Shown here: one piece after another, positions 9,385 to 21,719 of the stretch | Position numbering within the stretch: position 1 is the first letter of the stretch | Layout of the letters: every line of letters begins with the position of its first letter | DNA from: Mycobacterium sp. 1164966.3 | Lineage (GTDB): Bacteria; Actinomycetota; Actinomycetes; Mycobacteriales; Mycobacteriaceae | Reading direction: 5' to 3' | DNA: 64,000 nt | Assembly (NCBI RefSeq): GCF_001665395.1 | Contig: NZ_LZSG01000040.1 | Coordinates: forward strand, 1 to 64,000 | Translations under genes and position numbers: made by a program | Notes under the pieces: model-generated | What the model saw: only the letters and a program-made list of their open reading frames with translations | Told to the model about the DNA's origin: nothing | Databases searched by the model: none

Positions 9385-10385
9385 CGAAAAGCATTGCGCA
9401 GGAATACGACTGCCTACTGATCGACCTCGACGGCACGGTGTTTCGCGGCCGTCAGCCCACCGACGGCGCGGTGCAGTCGTTGGCCGAGATACACAGCCGC
9501 AAGCTGTTCGTCACTAACAACGCATCGCGCAGCGCCGGGGAGGTCGCGGCGCACCTGCGCGAACTCGGGTTCTCCGCCTCCGGCGACGACGTCGTCACCA
9601 GTGCGCAAAGCGCCGCGCACCTGCTGGCGGGTCAGTTGTCGGCGGGTTCCCGGGTCCTGGTCGTGGGCACCGAGACATTGGCCGACGAGATCACCGCCGT
9701 CGGCCTGTGCCCGGTGCGGCGCTTCGAGGACCGACCCGATGCTGTTGTGCAGGGGCTGTCCACCACCATCGGCTGGTCCGAATTGGCCGAGGCGGCGCTG
9801 GCGATCCGGGCCGGCGCCGTTTGGGTGGCGGCCAACGTCGACCCGACTCTGCCCACCGAACGCGGCTTGCTGCCCGGTAACGGGTCGTTGGTGGCCGCGC
9901 TGCGCACCGCCACGGGTGCCGAACCCCAGGTAGCGGGCAAGCCAGGGCCACAACTGATGACCGATGCAGTGGGCCGCGGCGACTTCCACGCGCCGCTGGT
10001 GATCGGGGACAGATTGGATACCGACATCGAAGGGGCCAACGCGGCGGGGCTGCCCAGCCTGATGGTGCTGACCGGGGTCAACAATGCGCGCGACGCGGTC
10101 TTCGCTGAGCCTGACCACCGGCCCACCTATATCGGCCAGGATCTGCGCTGTCTGCACGAGGAGGCCAAGCTGCTCGCGGTAGGGCCGCAGCCGGACTGGC
10201 GCGTCGACGTCGGCGACCACGCGGTGACGGTCAGCGCGGACGGCGACCGGGACGGTGACGGCTTGTCGATCGTGCGTGCGGTGGCCAGCGCGGTGTGGGA
10301 AGCAGACCGATCGGTGGAAATTGAGGCCGGCGACGACCGCGCCCGCGACGCGTTGCGCCGCTGGTCCCTGGTGCAGACCGACTAG
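9381..10385 (+). CDS. HAD-superfamily phosphatase, NagD/PGP type (Rv1692-like)
   Basis: A 334-residue HAD hydrolase with catalytic motif DLDGT (Asp15 and Asp17), motif II FVTNNASRS, motif III GKPGPQL and motif IV VIGDRLDTDIEGANAAG. The large C2 cap places it with NagD/4-nitrophenyl phosphatases. Rv1692 has been reported as a glycerol-3-phosphate phosphatase in polar-lipid recycling; I infer the same here. A C-terminal extension after residue 260 (WRVDVGDHAVTV) is a mycobacterial feature. It starts inside the stop of the TPR gene. Confidence 0.9.
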   Translation: MTKSIAQEYDCLLIDLDGTVFRGRQPTDGAVQSLAEIHSRKLFVTNNASRSAGEVAAHLRELGFSASGDDVVTSAQSAAHLLAGQLSAGSRVLVVGTETLADEITAVGLCPVRRFEDRPDAVVQGLSTTIGWSELAEAALAIRAGAVWVAANVDPTLPTERGLLPGNGSLVAALRTATGAEPQVAGKPGPQLMTDAVGRGDFHAPLVIGDRLDTDIEGANAAGLPSLMVLTGVNNARDAVFAEPDHRPTYIGQDLRCLHEEAKLLAVGPQPDWRVDVGDHAVTVSADGDRDGDGLSIVRAVASAVWEADRSVEIEAGDDRARDALRRWSLVQTD

Positions 10386-10408
10386 CCGGTGACTAGCGTA
10401 GGAGCGCA

Positions 10409-10594
10409 ATGACTATCGATCCCGACCAGATCCGCGCCGAAATCGAGGCGCTGATGGCCCAGTTGCCCGATCCCGCCCATCCGGCCGACGACGAGAAGGG
10501 GCCATCTCTCGCCGAGCTCGAAGAGATCGCGCGTCGTCTTTCCGAGGCGCACGACGTGCTGTTGCGGGCTCTGGAGTCGGCGGAGAAGGGCTGA
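10409..10594 (+). CDS. Small conserved acidic helical protein (Rv1693-like)
   Basis: 61 residues, acidic and helical (IRAEIEALMAQLPD and SLAELEEIARRLSEAHDVLLRALE), with no cysteine or signal peptide. Unknown function. Its place between the HAD phosphatase and tlyA is the same as Rv1693 (about 58 residues). Possibly a small adaptor for a neighbouring enzyme; that is only a guess. Confidence 0.85.
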   Translation: MTIDPDQIRAEIEALMAQLPDPAHPADDEKGPSLAELEEIARRLSEAHDVLLRALESAEKG

Positions 10595-10602
10595 GTGCGC
10601 GC

Positions 10603-11412
10603 GTGCCTCGGCGTGCTCGCGTCGACGCCGAACTGGTCCGCCGTGGCCTGGCGCGGTCCCGTCAGCAGGCCGCGGAGCTGATCGGTGCCGGCAAGGTGAG
10701 CATCGACGGCCTGCCCGCGGTCAAGCCGGGGACCGCCGTCGCGGTCACCGCCACCCTGACGGTCGAGGACGATGGCGAACGCGCCTGGGTGTCGCGGGGA
10801 GCGCACAAACTGATCGGCGCGCTGGACGATTTCGGCATCGCCGTCGACGGCCGGCGCTGCCTGGACGCCGGTGCGTCGACGGGCGGATTCACCGAGGTGC
10901 TGCTGGACCGCGGGGCCGCCGAGGTGGTCGCCGTAGACGTCGGGTACGGGCAGCTGGCCTGGTCGCTGCGCAGCGATCCGCGGGTGGCGGTCGTGGAGCG
11001 CACCAACGTCCGCGACCTGACGCCCGTGGCGATCGGCGGTCAGGTTGACCTGGTGGTGGCGGACCTGTCGTTCATCTCGCTGGCCGCGGTGTTGCCCGCG
11101 CTGGCTGGATGCGCTTTGCCTACCGCGGATATCGTTCCCATGGTGAAGCCGCAGTTTGAGGTGGGGAAGGGCCAGGTCGGTTCCGGCGGGGTGGTCCGCG
11201 ACTCGGGATCGCGAGCTGGCGCGGTGCTGGGCGTGGCGCGGCGCGCCGCGGAGCTGGGTTGGCACACCGTCGGTGTGGCGCCCAGCCCGCTACCGGGTCC
11301 GTCGGGCAATGTCGAATATTTCCTGTGGCTGCGCGTCCAAACCGATCGCGCACTGGTTGGCGACGGACTCGCGGATGCGGTCCGCCGGGCCATCGAAGGG
11401 GGCCCGAGATGA
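10603..11412 (+). CDS. tlyA: 16S/23S rRNA 2'-O-methyltransferase TlyA
   Basis: A 269-residue protein with an N-terminal S4 RNA-binding domain ([31 protein letters not shown]) and an FtsJ-type SAM domain ([21 protein letters not shown], then [10 protein letters not shown]). TlyA methylates C1409 of 16S and C1920 of 23S rRNA, and its loss gives capreomycin resistance. Start is GTG at 10603. The stop overlaps the nadK ATG (ATGA), linking translation. Confidence 0.95.
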   Translation: MPRRARVDAELVRRGLARSRQQAAELIGAGKVSIDGLPAVKPGTAVAVTATLTVEDDGERAWVSRGAHKLIGALDDFGIAVDGRRCLDAGASTGGFTEVLLDRGAAEVVAVDVGYGQLAWSLRSDPRVAVVERTNVRDLTPVAIGGQVDLVVADLSFISLAAVLPALAGCALPTADIVPMVKPQFEVGKGQVGSGGVVRDSGSRAGAVLGVARRAAELGWHTVGVAPSPLPGPSGNVEYFLWLRVQTDRALVGDGLADAVRRAIEGGPR

Positions 11413-12332
11413 CCGCTGAACGTACCGTGCTGCTGATCGTGCACACCGGGCGCGACGAAGCCACCGATACCGCACGTCGTGTCGAGAAAGTATTGGGCGA
11501 CAAAGGAATTGGGCTGCGCGTGTTGTCCGCGGAGGCCGTTGACCGGGGATCGCTGCACCTGGCTCCTGACGATATGCGCGCGCTGGGCGTCGACATCCAG
11601 GTGGTCGACGCCGACCCGCACGCCGCCGAGGGCTGCGAGCTGGTGGTGGTGCTCGGCGGTGACGGCACGTTCTTGCGCGCGGCCGAGCTGGCCCGCAACG
11701 CGGGCATACCGGTGTTGGGCGTCAATTTGGGCCGGATCGGTTTTTTGGCCGAAGCCGAGGCCGAGGCCATCGATCGGGTGCTGGAACACGTCATCGCGCG
11801 CGACTACCGGGTGGAGGAGCGGCTGACGCTCGATGTCGTCGTGCGCCACGAGGGGCGGGTCATCGAGGAGGGCTGGGCGCTGAATGAGGCCAGCCTGGAG
11901 AAGGGGCCGCGGTGGGGCGTGCTCGGGGTGGTAGTCGAAATCGACGGCCGTCCAGTGTCGACGTTCGGCTGCGACGGGGTACTGATATCCACGCCGACCG
12001 GATCCACCGCCTACGCGTTCTCGGCGGGCGGGCCGGTGTTGTGGCCCGACCTGGAAGCGATCCTGGTGGTACCCAACAACGCTCACGCGCTGTTCGGCAG
12101 GCCGATGGTCACCAGCCCCGATGCCTGCATCGCGATCGAGACCGAAGCGACCGGCCACGACGCCCTGGTGTTCTGCGACGGCCGGCGAGAAATGGTGATA
12201 CCCGCCGGCGGCCGACTCGAGGTGACCCGCTGCGGCACACCGGTCAAATGGGCACGCCTGGACAGCGCGCCGTTCACCGACCGCTTGGTGCGCAAGTTCC
12301 GGTTGCCGGTGACCGGCTGGCGCGGGAAGTAA
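11409..12332 (+). CDS. nadK: NAD kinase
   Basis: 307 residues, identical in length to M. tuberculosis PpnK. It shows the NAD kinase GGDG motif ([16 protein letters not shown]), [12 protein letters not shown], the NE motif in [11 protein letters not shown], and [19 protein letters not shown]. It makes NADP from NAD using ATP or polyphosphate. Overlaps tlyA by 4 bases and recN follows without a gap, so the three form one transcriptional unit. Confidence 0.96.
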   Translation: MTAERTVLLIVHTGRDEATDTARRVEKVLGDKGIGLRVLSAEAVDRGSLHLAPDDMRALGVDIQVVDADPHAAEGCELVVVLGGDGTFLRAAELARNAGIPVLGVNLGRIGFLAEAEAEAIDRVLEHVIARDYRVEERLTLDVVVRHEGRVIEEGWALNEASLEKGPRWGVLGVVVEIDGRPVSTFGCDGVLISTPTGSTAYAFSAGGPVLWPDLEAILVVPNNAHALFGRPMVTSPDACIAIETEATGHDALVFCDGRREMVIPAGGRLEVTRCGTPVKWARLDSAPFTDRLVRKFRLPVTGWRGK

Positions 12333-14066
12333 ATGCTCACTGAGATCCGCATCGAGTCGCTGGGCGCCATCAGCGTCGCGACGGCCGAGTTCGACCGCGG
12401 CCTGACTGTCCTGACCGGCGAGACCGGCACCGGCAAGACCATGGTGGTGACGGGGCTGCACCTGCTCGGCGGTGCCCGCGCGGACGCCACTCGGGTCCGC
12501 TCGGGAGCCGACCGCGCCGTCGTCGAAGGTCGGTTCACCACAACCGATCTCGACGACGCCGTAACAGCTCAGCTGGACCGGATCCTGGACTCGTCGGGCG
12601 CCGAGCGCGACGAGGACGGCAGCGTGATCGCGCTGCGCTCGGTCAGCCGCGACGGACCGTCGCGCGCGTATCTGGGCGGCCGCAGTGTGCCGGCCAAGTC
12701 GCTGAGCGGTTTCACCACCGAACTGCTGACGCTGCACGGGCAGAACGACCAGCTGCGGTTGATGCGGCCCGAGGAGCAACGCGGTGCGTTGGACCGTTTC
12801 GCAGGCGCAGGGCCGGCGGTCGAGCGTTATCGCAAGCTGCGCGATGCCTGGCTGACGGCGCGGCGCGATCTCAGCGACCGTCGCAGCCGGGCGCGAGAAC
12901 TCGCGCAGGAGGCCGACAGGCTGAAGTTCGCGCTCAACGAGATCGACACCGTCGACCCGGAGCCTGGAGAGGACGACGCGCTGGTTGCCGACATCATCCG
13001 GCTGTCCGAATTGGACACGCTGCGCGAGGCTGCAAATGGTGCGCGCGCGGCGCTGTCCGACGACGAGTTCGGGGCAACCGACCGGCTGGGGCGGGCAAGG
13101 GCTGCGCTGGAATCGACCGATGACGCGACGCTGCGGGCGCTCGCCGAGCAAATCGGGGAGGCGCTGACCGTGATCGTCGAGGCGAACCGCGAACTCGGCG
13201 ACTATCTGGAAGCGCTGCCGACCGACGCCAGCGCGCTCGAATCCAAGTTGGCCCGTCAAGCCGAGCTGCGCTCGCTGACCCGCAAATACGCTGCGGACAT
13301 CGACGGGGTGCTGCAGTGGGCGGGCCAGGCGCGCGAAAGACTGGCCCAACTCGACGTCTCCGAGGAGGGGTTGGCGGTACTGGAACGTCGGGTTGACGAG
13401 CTGGCACGCGAATTAGCCCGAGCCGCAGACGATCTGAGCAAGACGCGCCGCAAAGCCGCCAAGCGGCTGGCCAAGGAGGTGACCGCGGAGCTGTCCGCAC
13501 TGGCGATGGGTGACGCCGAATTCACCATTGCCGTCGTCACCGATCCGGTTGAGCCCGACGACCAGGCCGCCCTGATGTTGGGCTCCGGCGACGTGGTTCG
13601 GGCCGGCGGCGACGGGGTGGACCAAGTTGAGTTCGGCTTTGCCGCACACCGCGGCATGACCGTGCTGCCGCTGGCCAAGAGCGCGTCCGGCGGCGAGCTA
13701 TCCCGGGTGATGCTGGCCCTGGAAGTGGTGCTGGCCGCGTCCGCGACAGGTACCACGATGGTGTTCGACGAGGTCGACGCCGGTGTCGGCGGCCGGGCGG
13801 CGGTGCAGATCGGGCGGCGACTGGCGCGGCTGGCCCGCACGCATCAGGTCATCGTGGTCACTCACTTGCCGCAGGTCGCTGCGTATGCCGACGTGCACCT
13901 GGTCGTGCACGCCGGGCCCAAGGGCGCCAGCGGCGTGCAGCGAGTGACCGACGACGACCGGGTTGCTGAGCTGGCCCGGATGATGGCCGGGCTCGGCGAG
14001 TCGGACAGCGGCCGCGCGCATGCCCGCGAATTACTCGACACCGCCCAGAACGACGCTCTCTCCTAG
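12333..14066 (+). CDS. recN: DNA repair protein RecN
   Basis: A 577-residue SMC-like ATPase. Walker A GETGTGKTMVV sits near residue 30. Two long coiled-coil stretches follow (about 150-230 and 290-385). The signature ASGGELSRVMLALE and Walker B TMVFDEVDAGVGG are near the C-terminus. RecN acts in double-strand break repair. Its ATG directly follows the nadK stop. A long inverted repeat just after its stop probably ends the transcript. Confidence 0.96.
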   Translation: MLTEIRIESLGAISVATAEFDRGLTVLTGETGTGKTMVVTGLHLLGGARADATRVRSGADRAVVEGRFTTTDLDDAVTAQLDRILDSSGAERDEDGSVIALRSVSRDGPSRAYLGGRSVPAKSLSGFTTELLTLHGQNDQLRLMRPEEQRGALDRFAGAGPAVERYRKLRDAWLTARRDLSDRRSRARELAQEADRLKFALNEIDTVDPEPGEDDALVADIIRLSELDTLREAANGARAALSDDEFGATDRLGRARAALESTDDATLRALAEQIGEALTVIVEANRELGDYLEALPTDASALESKLARQAELRSLTRKYAADIDGVLQWAGQARERLAQLDVSEEGLAVLERRVDELARELARAADDLSKTRRKAAKRLAKEVTAELSALAMGDAEFTIAVVTDPVEPDDQAALMLGSGDVVRAGGDGVDQVEFGFAAHRGMTVLPLAKSASGGELSRVMLALEVVLAASATGTTMVFDEVDAGVGGRAAVQIGRRLARLARTHQVIVVTHLPQVAAYADVHLVVHAGPKGASGVQRVTDDDRVAELARMMAGLGESDSGRAHARELLDTAQNDALS

Positions 14067-14069
14067 CCG

Positions 14070-14127
14070 CGAGCGTGCGCAAATGTACGCCGTAACCCCA
14101 TCAGATGCGTACATTTGCGCACCCTCG
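14070..14127. terminator. Long inverted repeat after recN, likely terminator
   Basis: A 16-bp perfect inverted repeat, GTGCGCAAATGTACGC (14075-14090) and its complement (14107-14122), separated by 16 bases. Allowing one mismatch, the arms extend to 21 bp each. There is no T-run, which is usual for mycobacterial terminators. The palindromic content could also bind a protein. Confidence 0.6.
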
Positions 14128-14156
14128 TCGAAATGAAACTGTTACGGATGTGACAC

Positions 14157-14162
14157 TAGATA
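14157..14162 (+). promoter_or_regulatory. Possible -10 element for steA
   Basis: TAGATA lies 69 bases before the steA ATG, in a locally AT-richer stretch; the -35 region (TGAAAC, 17 bases away) is weak. Plausible because the preceding hairpin separates steA from recN. Confidence 0.3.
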
Positions 14163-14230
14163 ACTTCTGAGGCAGATGTTACGGCGCGCCTCCACGCCAC
14201 GCCCGTGCTTGACGGACAGAATCGCACCCC

Positions 14231-15412
14231 ATGAGGATGTCCACACTTCTGACTCGTAACACCACCCGGCCGGGCATTGTCGGTACCGCTCGGGTGGATA
14301 GGAACATCGACCGGTTGCTGCGCAGGGTCTGCCCCGGCGACATCGTGGTCCTCGACATCCTGGACCTGGACCGCATCACCGCCGATGCGCTCGTCGAAGC
14401 CGACATCGCCGCCGTCGTCAACGCATCGCCGTCGGTTTCCGGCCGCTATCCCAACTTGGGCCCGGAGGTACTGGTCAACAACGGGGTCACCCTGATCGAC
14501 GAGACCGGTCCGGAGGTCTTCAAGAAGGTCAAGGACGGCGCCAAGATCCGCCTGCACGAGGGCGGGGTCTATGCCGGTGACCGCCGCCTGGTCCGCGGCA
14601 CCCAGCGCACCGACCACGACATCGCCGACCTGATGCGAGAGGCCAAAGGTGGACTGGCCGCCCATTTGGAGGCGTTCGCCGGCAACACGATCGAGTTCAT
14701 CAAGAGCGAAAGCCCGCTGCTGATCGACGGCATCGGCATCCCCGACATCGATGTCGACCTGCGCCGCCGGCACGTGGTCATCGTCGCCGACGAGCCCACC
14801 GCCGCCGACGACCTCAGAGCCCTCAAGCCGTTCATCAAGGAGTACCAACCGGTGCTGGTCGGTGTCGGAACCGGTGCGGACGTATTGCGCAAGGCGGGTT
14901 ATCGGCCGCAAATCATCGTCGGCGATCCCGACCAGATCAGCACCGACGCCCTGAAGTCCGGTGCGCAGGTGGTGTTGCCCGCCGACGCCGACGGCCACGC
15001 GCCCGGCCTGGAGCGAATTCAGGACCTGGGTGTCGGAGCGATGACATTCCCGGCCGCCGGCTCGGCAGTCGACCTGGCCTTGCTGCTGGCCGATCATCAC
15101 GGCGCAGCGCTGCTCGTCACCGCCGGTCACACGGCCAACATCGAGACCTTCTTCGACCGGACGCGGACCCAGAGCAACCCGTCGACCTTCCTCACCCGGC
15201 TGCGGGTAGGGGAGAAGCTGGTGGATGCCAGGGCCGTTGCCACGCTGTACCGCAACCACATGTCCGGGGGAGCCATCGCGCTGCTGGCGCTGACGATGCT
15301 GATCGCCGTCATCGTCGCCCTGTGGGTGTCACGCACCGATGCGACCGTGCTGCATTTCGTTGTCGATTATTGGAACCGCTCCTCCTTCTGGGTGCAGCAC
15401 CTGGTGTCTTAG
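14231..15412 (+). CDS. steA: Septation-associated membrane protein SteA
   Basis: 393 residues, equal to Rv1697. The large N-terminal part resembles a thiamin-pyrophosphokinase-like fold (GRYPNLGPEVLVNNGVTLIDETG, then VLVGVGTGADVLRKAGYRPQIIVGDPDQIS). A single membrane helix near residue 345 (GGAIALLALTMLIAVIVALWV) is followed by a short C-terminal tail. In Corynebacterium, SteA and SteB (its downstream neighbour) assist daughter-cell separation. Here the MctB/SteB homologue follows 13 bases later. Confidence 0.93.
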   Translation: MRMSTLLTRNTTRPGIVGTARVDRNIDRLLRRVCPGDIVVLDILDLDRITADALVEADIAAVVNASPSVSGRYPNLGPEVLVNNGVTLIDETGPEVFKKVKDGAKIRLHEGGVYAGDRRLVRGTQRTDHDIADLMREAKGGLAAHLEAFAGNTIEFIKSESPLLIDGIGIPDIDVDLRRRHVVIVADEPTAADDLRALKPFIKEYQPVLVGVGTGADVLRKAGYRPQIIVGDPDQISTDALKSGAQVVLPADADGHAPGLERIQDLGVGAMTFPAAGSAVDLALLLADHHGAALLVTAGHTANIETFFDRTRTQSNPSTFLTRLRVGEKLVDARAVATLYRNHMSGGAIALLALTMLIAVIVALWVSRTDATVLHFVVDYWNRSSFWVQHLVS

Positions 15413-15425
15413 GACGTGCAATTTC

Positions 15426-16370
15426 ATGATCTCGTTACGCCAACATGCGATCTCGCTGGCCGCGGTCTTCCTGGCGCTGGCCATCGGGGTGGTGCTGGGT
15501 TCCGGCTTCCTGTCGGACACCCTGTTGTCCAGCCTGCGTGACGAGAAGCGCGACCTGCACACGCAAATCAACGGCCTCAACGACCAGAAGAATGCGCTGA
15601 CCCAAAAGCTCAGTGCGGCAAACAACTTCGATCGCCAGCTGGCCGGCCGGATGATGCGCGACGCGCTGGCGGGCAAGTCGATAGTCCTTTTCCGCACCCC
15701 GGACGCCAAAGACGACGACATCGCCGCGGTGTCGAGAAACGTTGCTCAGGCTGGCGGTACCGTCGTCGGGACCGTGTCGCTGACCCAGGAATTCGTCGAG
15801 GCCAACTCGGCGGAAAAACTGCTTACCGTCGTGAACTCGTCGATCCTGCCGGCCGGTACACAGTTGAGCACAAAGCTGGTCGATCAGGGTTCGCAGGCCG
15901 GCGACCTGCTGGGCATCGCGTTGTTGCTCAACGCCAACCCGTCCGCGCCGGCGATCGACGAGACCCAGCGTGCCACGGTCCTGGCGGCGCTACGCGACAC
16001 CGGCTTCATCACCTATCAGCCCAGCGACCACTTCGGGGCGGCTAACGCCGCGATCGTCATCACCGGGGGCGGTCTGCCTCCGGATGCGGGCAATCAGGGG
16101 GCCAGCGTCGCCCGGTTTGCGGCCGCGCTGGCGCCGCACGGGTCTGGCACGCTGCTCGCCGGCCGGGACGGTTCGGCGACCGGGACCGCAGCGGTTTCGG
16201 TGACCCGCGCAGACGGCGGCATGGCCAGCGCGATCAGCACCGTCGACGACGTCGATTCCGAGGCGGGACGCATCACCGCGATTCTGGGCCTGCACGAACT
16301 GATCAACGGCGGCCACACCGGGCAGTACGGCACCGGGCACGGGGCTACGTCCGTCAGCGTGCCGAACTAG
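15426..16370 (+). CDS. mctB: Copper transport/outer-membrane protein MctB (SteB homologue)
   Basis: 314 residues, the same as Rv1698. N-terminal signal/anchor (MISLRQHAISLAAVFLALAIGVVLGS), then a coiled coil (LRDEKRDLHTQINGLNDQKNALTQKL) and a periplasmic alpha/beta domain. The M. tuberculosis protein was described as a pore that limits intracellular copper, and the corynebacterial homologue SteB works with SteA. ATG at 15426 is the first residue of the anchor. Probably co-transcribed with steA. Confidence 0.93.
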   Translation: MISLRQHAISLAAVFLALAIGVVLGSGFLSDTLLSSLRDEKRDLHTQINGLNDQKNALTQKLSAANNFDRQLAGRMMRDALAGKSIVLFRTPDAKDDDIAAVSRNVAQAGGTVVGTVSLTQEFVEANSAEKLLTVVNSSILPAGTQLSTKLVDQGSQAGDLLGIALLLNANPSAPAIDETQRATVLAALRDTGFITYQPSDHFGAANAAIVITGGGLPPDAGNQGASVARFAAALAPHGSGTLLAGRDGSATGTAAVSVTRADGGMASAISTVDDVDSEAGRITAILGLHELINGGHTGQYGTGHGATSVSVPN

Positions 16371-16437
16371 GGCGCCGTCAGCAGGGCATTCCCCGCGCCC
16401 GGGCGTGTACGCCGCGGCGCCGCGTCGCGGGTGTTAG

Positions 16438-18891
<2,454 letters not shown>

Positions 18892-18895
<4 letters not shown>

Positions 18896-19842
18896 CGACG
18901 GGGACGACGCTGCCGCTCGAATCGCAAGTGCAGGGTTACCTGGACCATTTGACCATCGAGCGGGGTGTGGCGGCCAACACACTGAGCTCGTATCGCCGCG
19001 ACCTGCGTCGTTACTCGAAGCACTTGGCGGAGCGCGGGATTCACGATCTGGCCAAGGTCGGCGAGACCGACGTCAGCGAATTCCTGGTGGCATTGCGCCG
19101 TGGGGATCCCGATTCCGGGGCGGCGGCGCTGTCCGCGGTGTCGGCGGCCCGGGCGCTGGTCGCGGTGCGCGGTTTGCATCGGTTCGCCGCCGCCGAAGGG
19201 CTGGCCGAACTGGACGTGGCGCGCGCCGTCCGGCCGCCGACACCGGGCCGTCGGCTGCCGAAGAGCCTGACCATCGACGAAGTGCTGGCGCTGCTGGAAG
19301 GCGCGGGCGGGGACAGCCCTGCCGACGGTCCGCTGACGTTACGCAACAGGGCGCTGCTCGAGCTGCTGTACTCCACCGGAGCGCGGATCTCGGAGGCCGT
19401 TGGCCTCGACGTCGACGACATCGATACCGAGGCCAGGTCCGTGCTGCTGCACGGCAAGGGCGGCAAACAGCGGTTGGTGCCGGTGGGACGTCCCGCCGTG
19501 CAAGCGCTGGACGCCTATCTGGTGCGAGGGCGTCCGGAGTTGGCGCGCCGCGGGCGTGGTACCCCGGCGATCTTCCTCAATGCGCGCGGCGGGCGGTTGT
19601 CGCGGCAAAGCGCATGGCAGGTTCTGCAAGAAGCCGCCGAGCAGGCCGGGATCACCTCGGGTGTCTCGCCACACATGCTGCGTCACTCCTTCGCCACCCA
19701 CCTGCTCGAGGGCGGCGCCGACGTGCGCGTGGTGCAGGAGCTGCTCGGGCACGCGTCGGTGACGACCACGCAGATCTACACCCTGGTGACCGTGCACGCG
19801 CTGCGCGAAGTGTGGGCCGGGGCCCACCCGCGGGCTCAGTAG
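18892..19842 (+). CDS. xerD: Site-specific tyrosine recombinase XerD
   Basis: 316 residues with an N-terminal SAM-like core-binding domain ([31 protein letters not shown]) and the catalytic set R ([11 protein letters not shown]), K (GKGGKQR), H-x-x-R ([10 protein letters not shown]), H ([11 protein letters not shown]) and nucleophile Tyr296. With XerC it resolves chromosome dimers at dif. It starts in the Nudix stop (GTGA) and converges on the methyltransferase gene with a 5-base gap. Confidence 0.96.
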
Positions 19843-19847
19843 CCGCG

Positions 19848-20600
19848 TCAGCCCAAGTACTCCGACTCGAGGACCAGGTCGGACACCAGGCTCTGGTACT
19901 CCATATGAGTCTTGTGCTCGATGGTCTGCCAGTGCTCGCCCTGCTGCTTACGCATGTACTCCCGGTACTTGGGGGCGCCGGGCACCCGGACGTTGTCGGC
20001 AACCACAATCGAGCCCGCGTGCAACCAGCCTCGGTCAAGGATGCTGAGCAGGTCGGTCAAATAGGCGTCTTTGTCGTGGTCGAGGAACACGAAATCCAGT
20101 GCCTCAGTGGTGAATCCGTATTCATTGGCAAGCACGTCCAAGGTTCGCCCGCCGTCGCCGACGGTGCCGACCACACATGTGACCCGGTCCCCGACCCCGG
20201 CATGCTCCCAGATTCGACGGGCATTGGTGGCGTTGGCCTCGGCAAGTTCCACCGAGTACACCTTGGCGTCCGGTGCGGCGCGGGCGATCCGAAGCGCGCC
20301 GTAACCACAGTAGGTGCCCAGCTCGAGTGCCAGCTTCGGAGCGGCTTTGTGTACCGCGGCGTCGAGCAGCAGCCCTTTTTCATCACCGATGTTGATCAGC
20401 ATCGACTCTTCGTAGGCGAACTTGTCCAGGGTGGACAGGACGTCGTCGACGTCGCCGGCAGTGGCGTGCCGCAGGACGTAGTCGACCGCCGCCGCTTCGC
20501 GCCCGTCGCCGATCTGGCCGGTGGTGTTGATATTGCGGATAGCGGGGGCCATCCGCCACACGGACCAGCGGAGTAGTGGAATCCGTCGCTTCAGACTCAT
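19848..20600 (-). CDS. SAM-dependent O-methyltransferase, catechol type (Rv1703c-like)
   Basis: 250 residues. COMT-like class I methyltransferase with SAM motif ELGTYCGYGALRIARAAPDAKVYSVE, metal-binding FVFLDHDKDAYLTDL and IVVADNVRVPGAPKY. The metal ligands and the sequence LVVADN/IVVADN are typical of catechol and caffeoyl O-methyltransferases; the natural substrate is unknown. ATG at 20600 chosen; GTG and TTG lie 2 and 3 codons upstream. It is divergent from the PrpF gene. Confidence 0.88.
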   Translation of the reverse strand: MSLKRRIPLLRWSVWRMAPAIRNINTTGQIGDGREAAAVDYVLRHATAGDVDDVLSTLDKFAYEESMLINIGDEKGLLLDAAVHKAAPKLALELGTYCGYGALRIARAAPDAKVYSVELAEANATNARRIWEHAGVGDRVTCVVGTVGDGGRTLDVLANEYGFTTEALDFVFLDHDKDAYLTDLLSILDRGWLHAGSIVVADNVRVPGAPKYREYMRKQQGEHWQTIEHKTHMEYQSLVSDLVLESEYLG

Positions 20601-20684
20601 GGACACCAACGATAGGCGTTGCGGCGTTTGTCAAGTCTTGTGGATCGGTGAATGCACGCCCGGGGCCAGAGCCCGTAAAGAGAT

Positions 20685-21719
20685 GTGGTGATTTCCCTGC
20701 GCGCCATGATGATGCGTGGCGGTACGTCCAGAGGGGTCTACCTACTAAGGGCGGATCTGGATGGAACCGGCTTGCACCCGGATCTGCTGCTTCCGGCCCT
20801 CATGGGGTCGCCGGACGGCCGGCAGGTCGACGGACTCGGCGGCGGCACCTCGACGACCAGCAAGGTGGCGATCGTCGGCCCGTCAAGCCGCGAGGATTGC
20901 GACGTCGATTATCTGTTCGCTCAGGTTGCTGTCGCGACATCGCGGGTGGACTGGACGCCGACGTGCGGGAATCTGCTCACCGGGGTCGGACCGTTCGCGA
21001 TCGAACGGGGCCTCGTCGCGCCCGCCGACGGAAACACCGCGATGCGGGTGCATTTGGTGAATACCGGTGCTGTGGTGGACGTTTCGGTGCCGACACCCGA
21101 TGGGCGCATCGGGCATGCCGCGCCGATCGACATGGTCTTCGACGACTTCTGCGGCGGGCGGACAGGAATGCTGTTCCCCACCGGAAGACCCGTCGACCTC
21201 GTTCAAGGAGTACGGATTACGGCGATCGACGCCGGAGTGTGCGCGGTGATCGCCGAAGCCGACGGGTTCGGGATCGCCGGTGACGCATCACCGCGCCAGC
21301 TCAACAATGATCGAGCTCTGCTGGAGCGGCTGGAATACGTGCGGCTGCGAGCGGCGTTGGCGATGGGCTTGGGCGATTCCCGAGGGTGCGTGGTGCCGAA
21401 GGTCATGCTGGTGTCCAAATCGGTTCGCGGGCATATTCGCTCGCGATATTTCGTGCCGGACAGCTGCCATCCCGGCCACGCGGTGTCCGGAGCTATCTGT
21501 CTTGCAACAGCGGCCGCGGTCGGCGATACGGTGGTCGCCAGACAACTCGAACAGCCTTTCCGGGCCGGTGAATTTGTGGTCGAGCATCCTGCGGGCCTGA
21601 TGAGCATCGAAATCATTCCTCCCGGTGGAGGCTTCGGACTGCGGGCGGCGGTGCGCAGCACCGCACGAAAGTTGTTCGACGGCTATGTGTTTGCCGATCT
21701 GAGCGACCGGACGGGTTGA
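20685..21719 (+). CDS. PrpF/4-oxalomesaconate tautomerase family isomerase
   Basis: 344 residues of the PrpF fold (diaminopimelate-epimerase-like). The N-terminal MMMRGGTSRGVYLL loop, CGNLLTGVGPFAIE and the C-terminal HPAGLMSIEI are the family marks. Known members isomerise trans/cis aconitate or 2-methylaconitate (PrpF), or tautomerise 4-oxalomesaconate (LigU/GalD) in aromatic-acid breakdown. No methylcitrate or protocatechuate genes are nearby, so the substrate is open. AAAGAG precedes the GTG start. The AbrB-type permease follows with zero spacing. Confidence 0.88.
   Translation: MVISLRAMMMRGGTSRGVYLLRADLDGTGLHPDLLLPALMGSPDGRQVDGLGGGTSTTSKVAIVGPSSREDCDVDYLFAQVAVATSRVDWTPTCGNLLTGVGPFAIERGLVAPADGNTAMRVHLVNTGAVVDVSVPTPDGRIGHAAPIDMVFDDFCGGRTGMLFPTGRPVDLVQGVRITAIDAGVCAVIAEADGFGIAGDASPRQLNNDRALLERLEYVRLRAALAMGLGDSRGCVVPKVMLVSKSVRGHIRSRYFVPDSCHPGHAVSGAICLATAAAVGDTVVARQLEQPFRAGEFVVEHPAGLMSIEIIPPGGGFGLRAAVRSTARKLFDGYVFADLSDRTG

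Noticed and set aside
11040..13349. 769-residue open frame on the minus strand
   Set aside because: Antisense to tlyA, nadK and recN; composition is typical of a GC-rich shadow.
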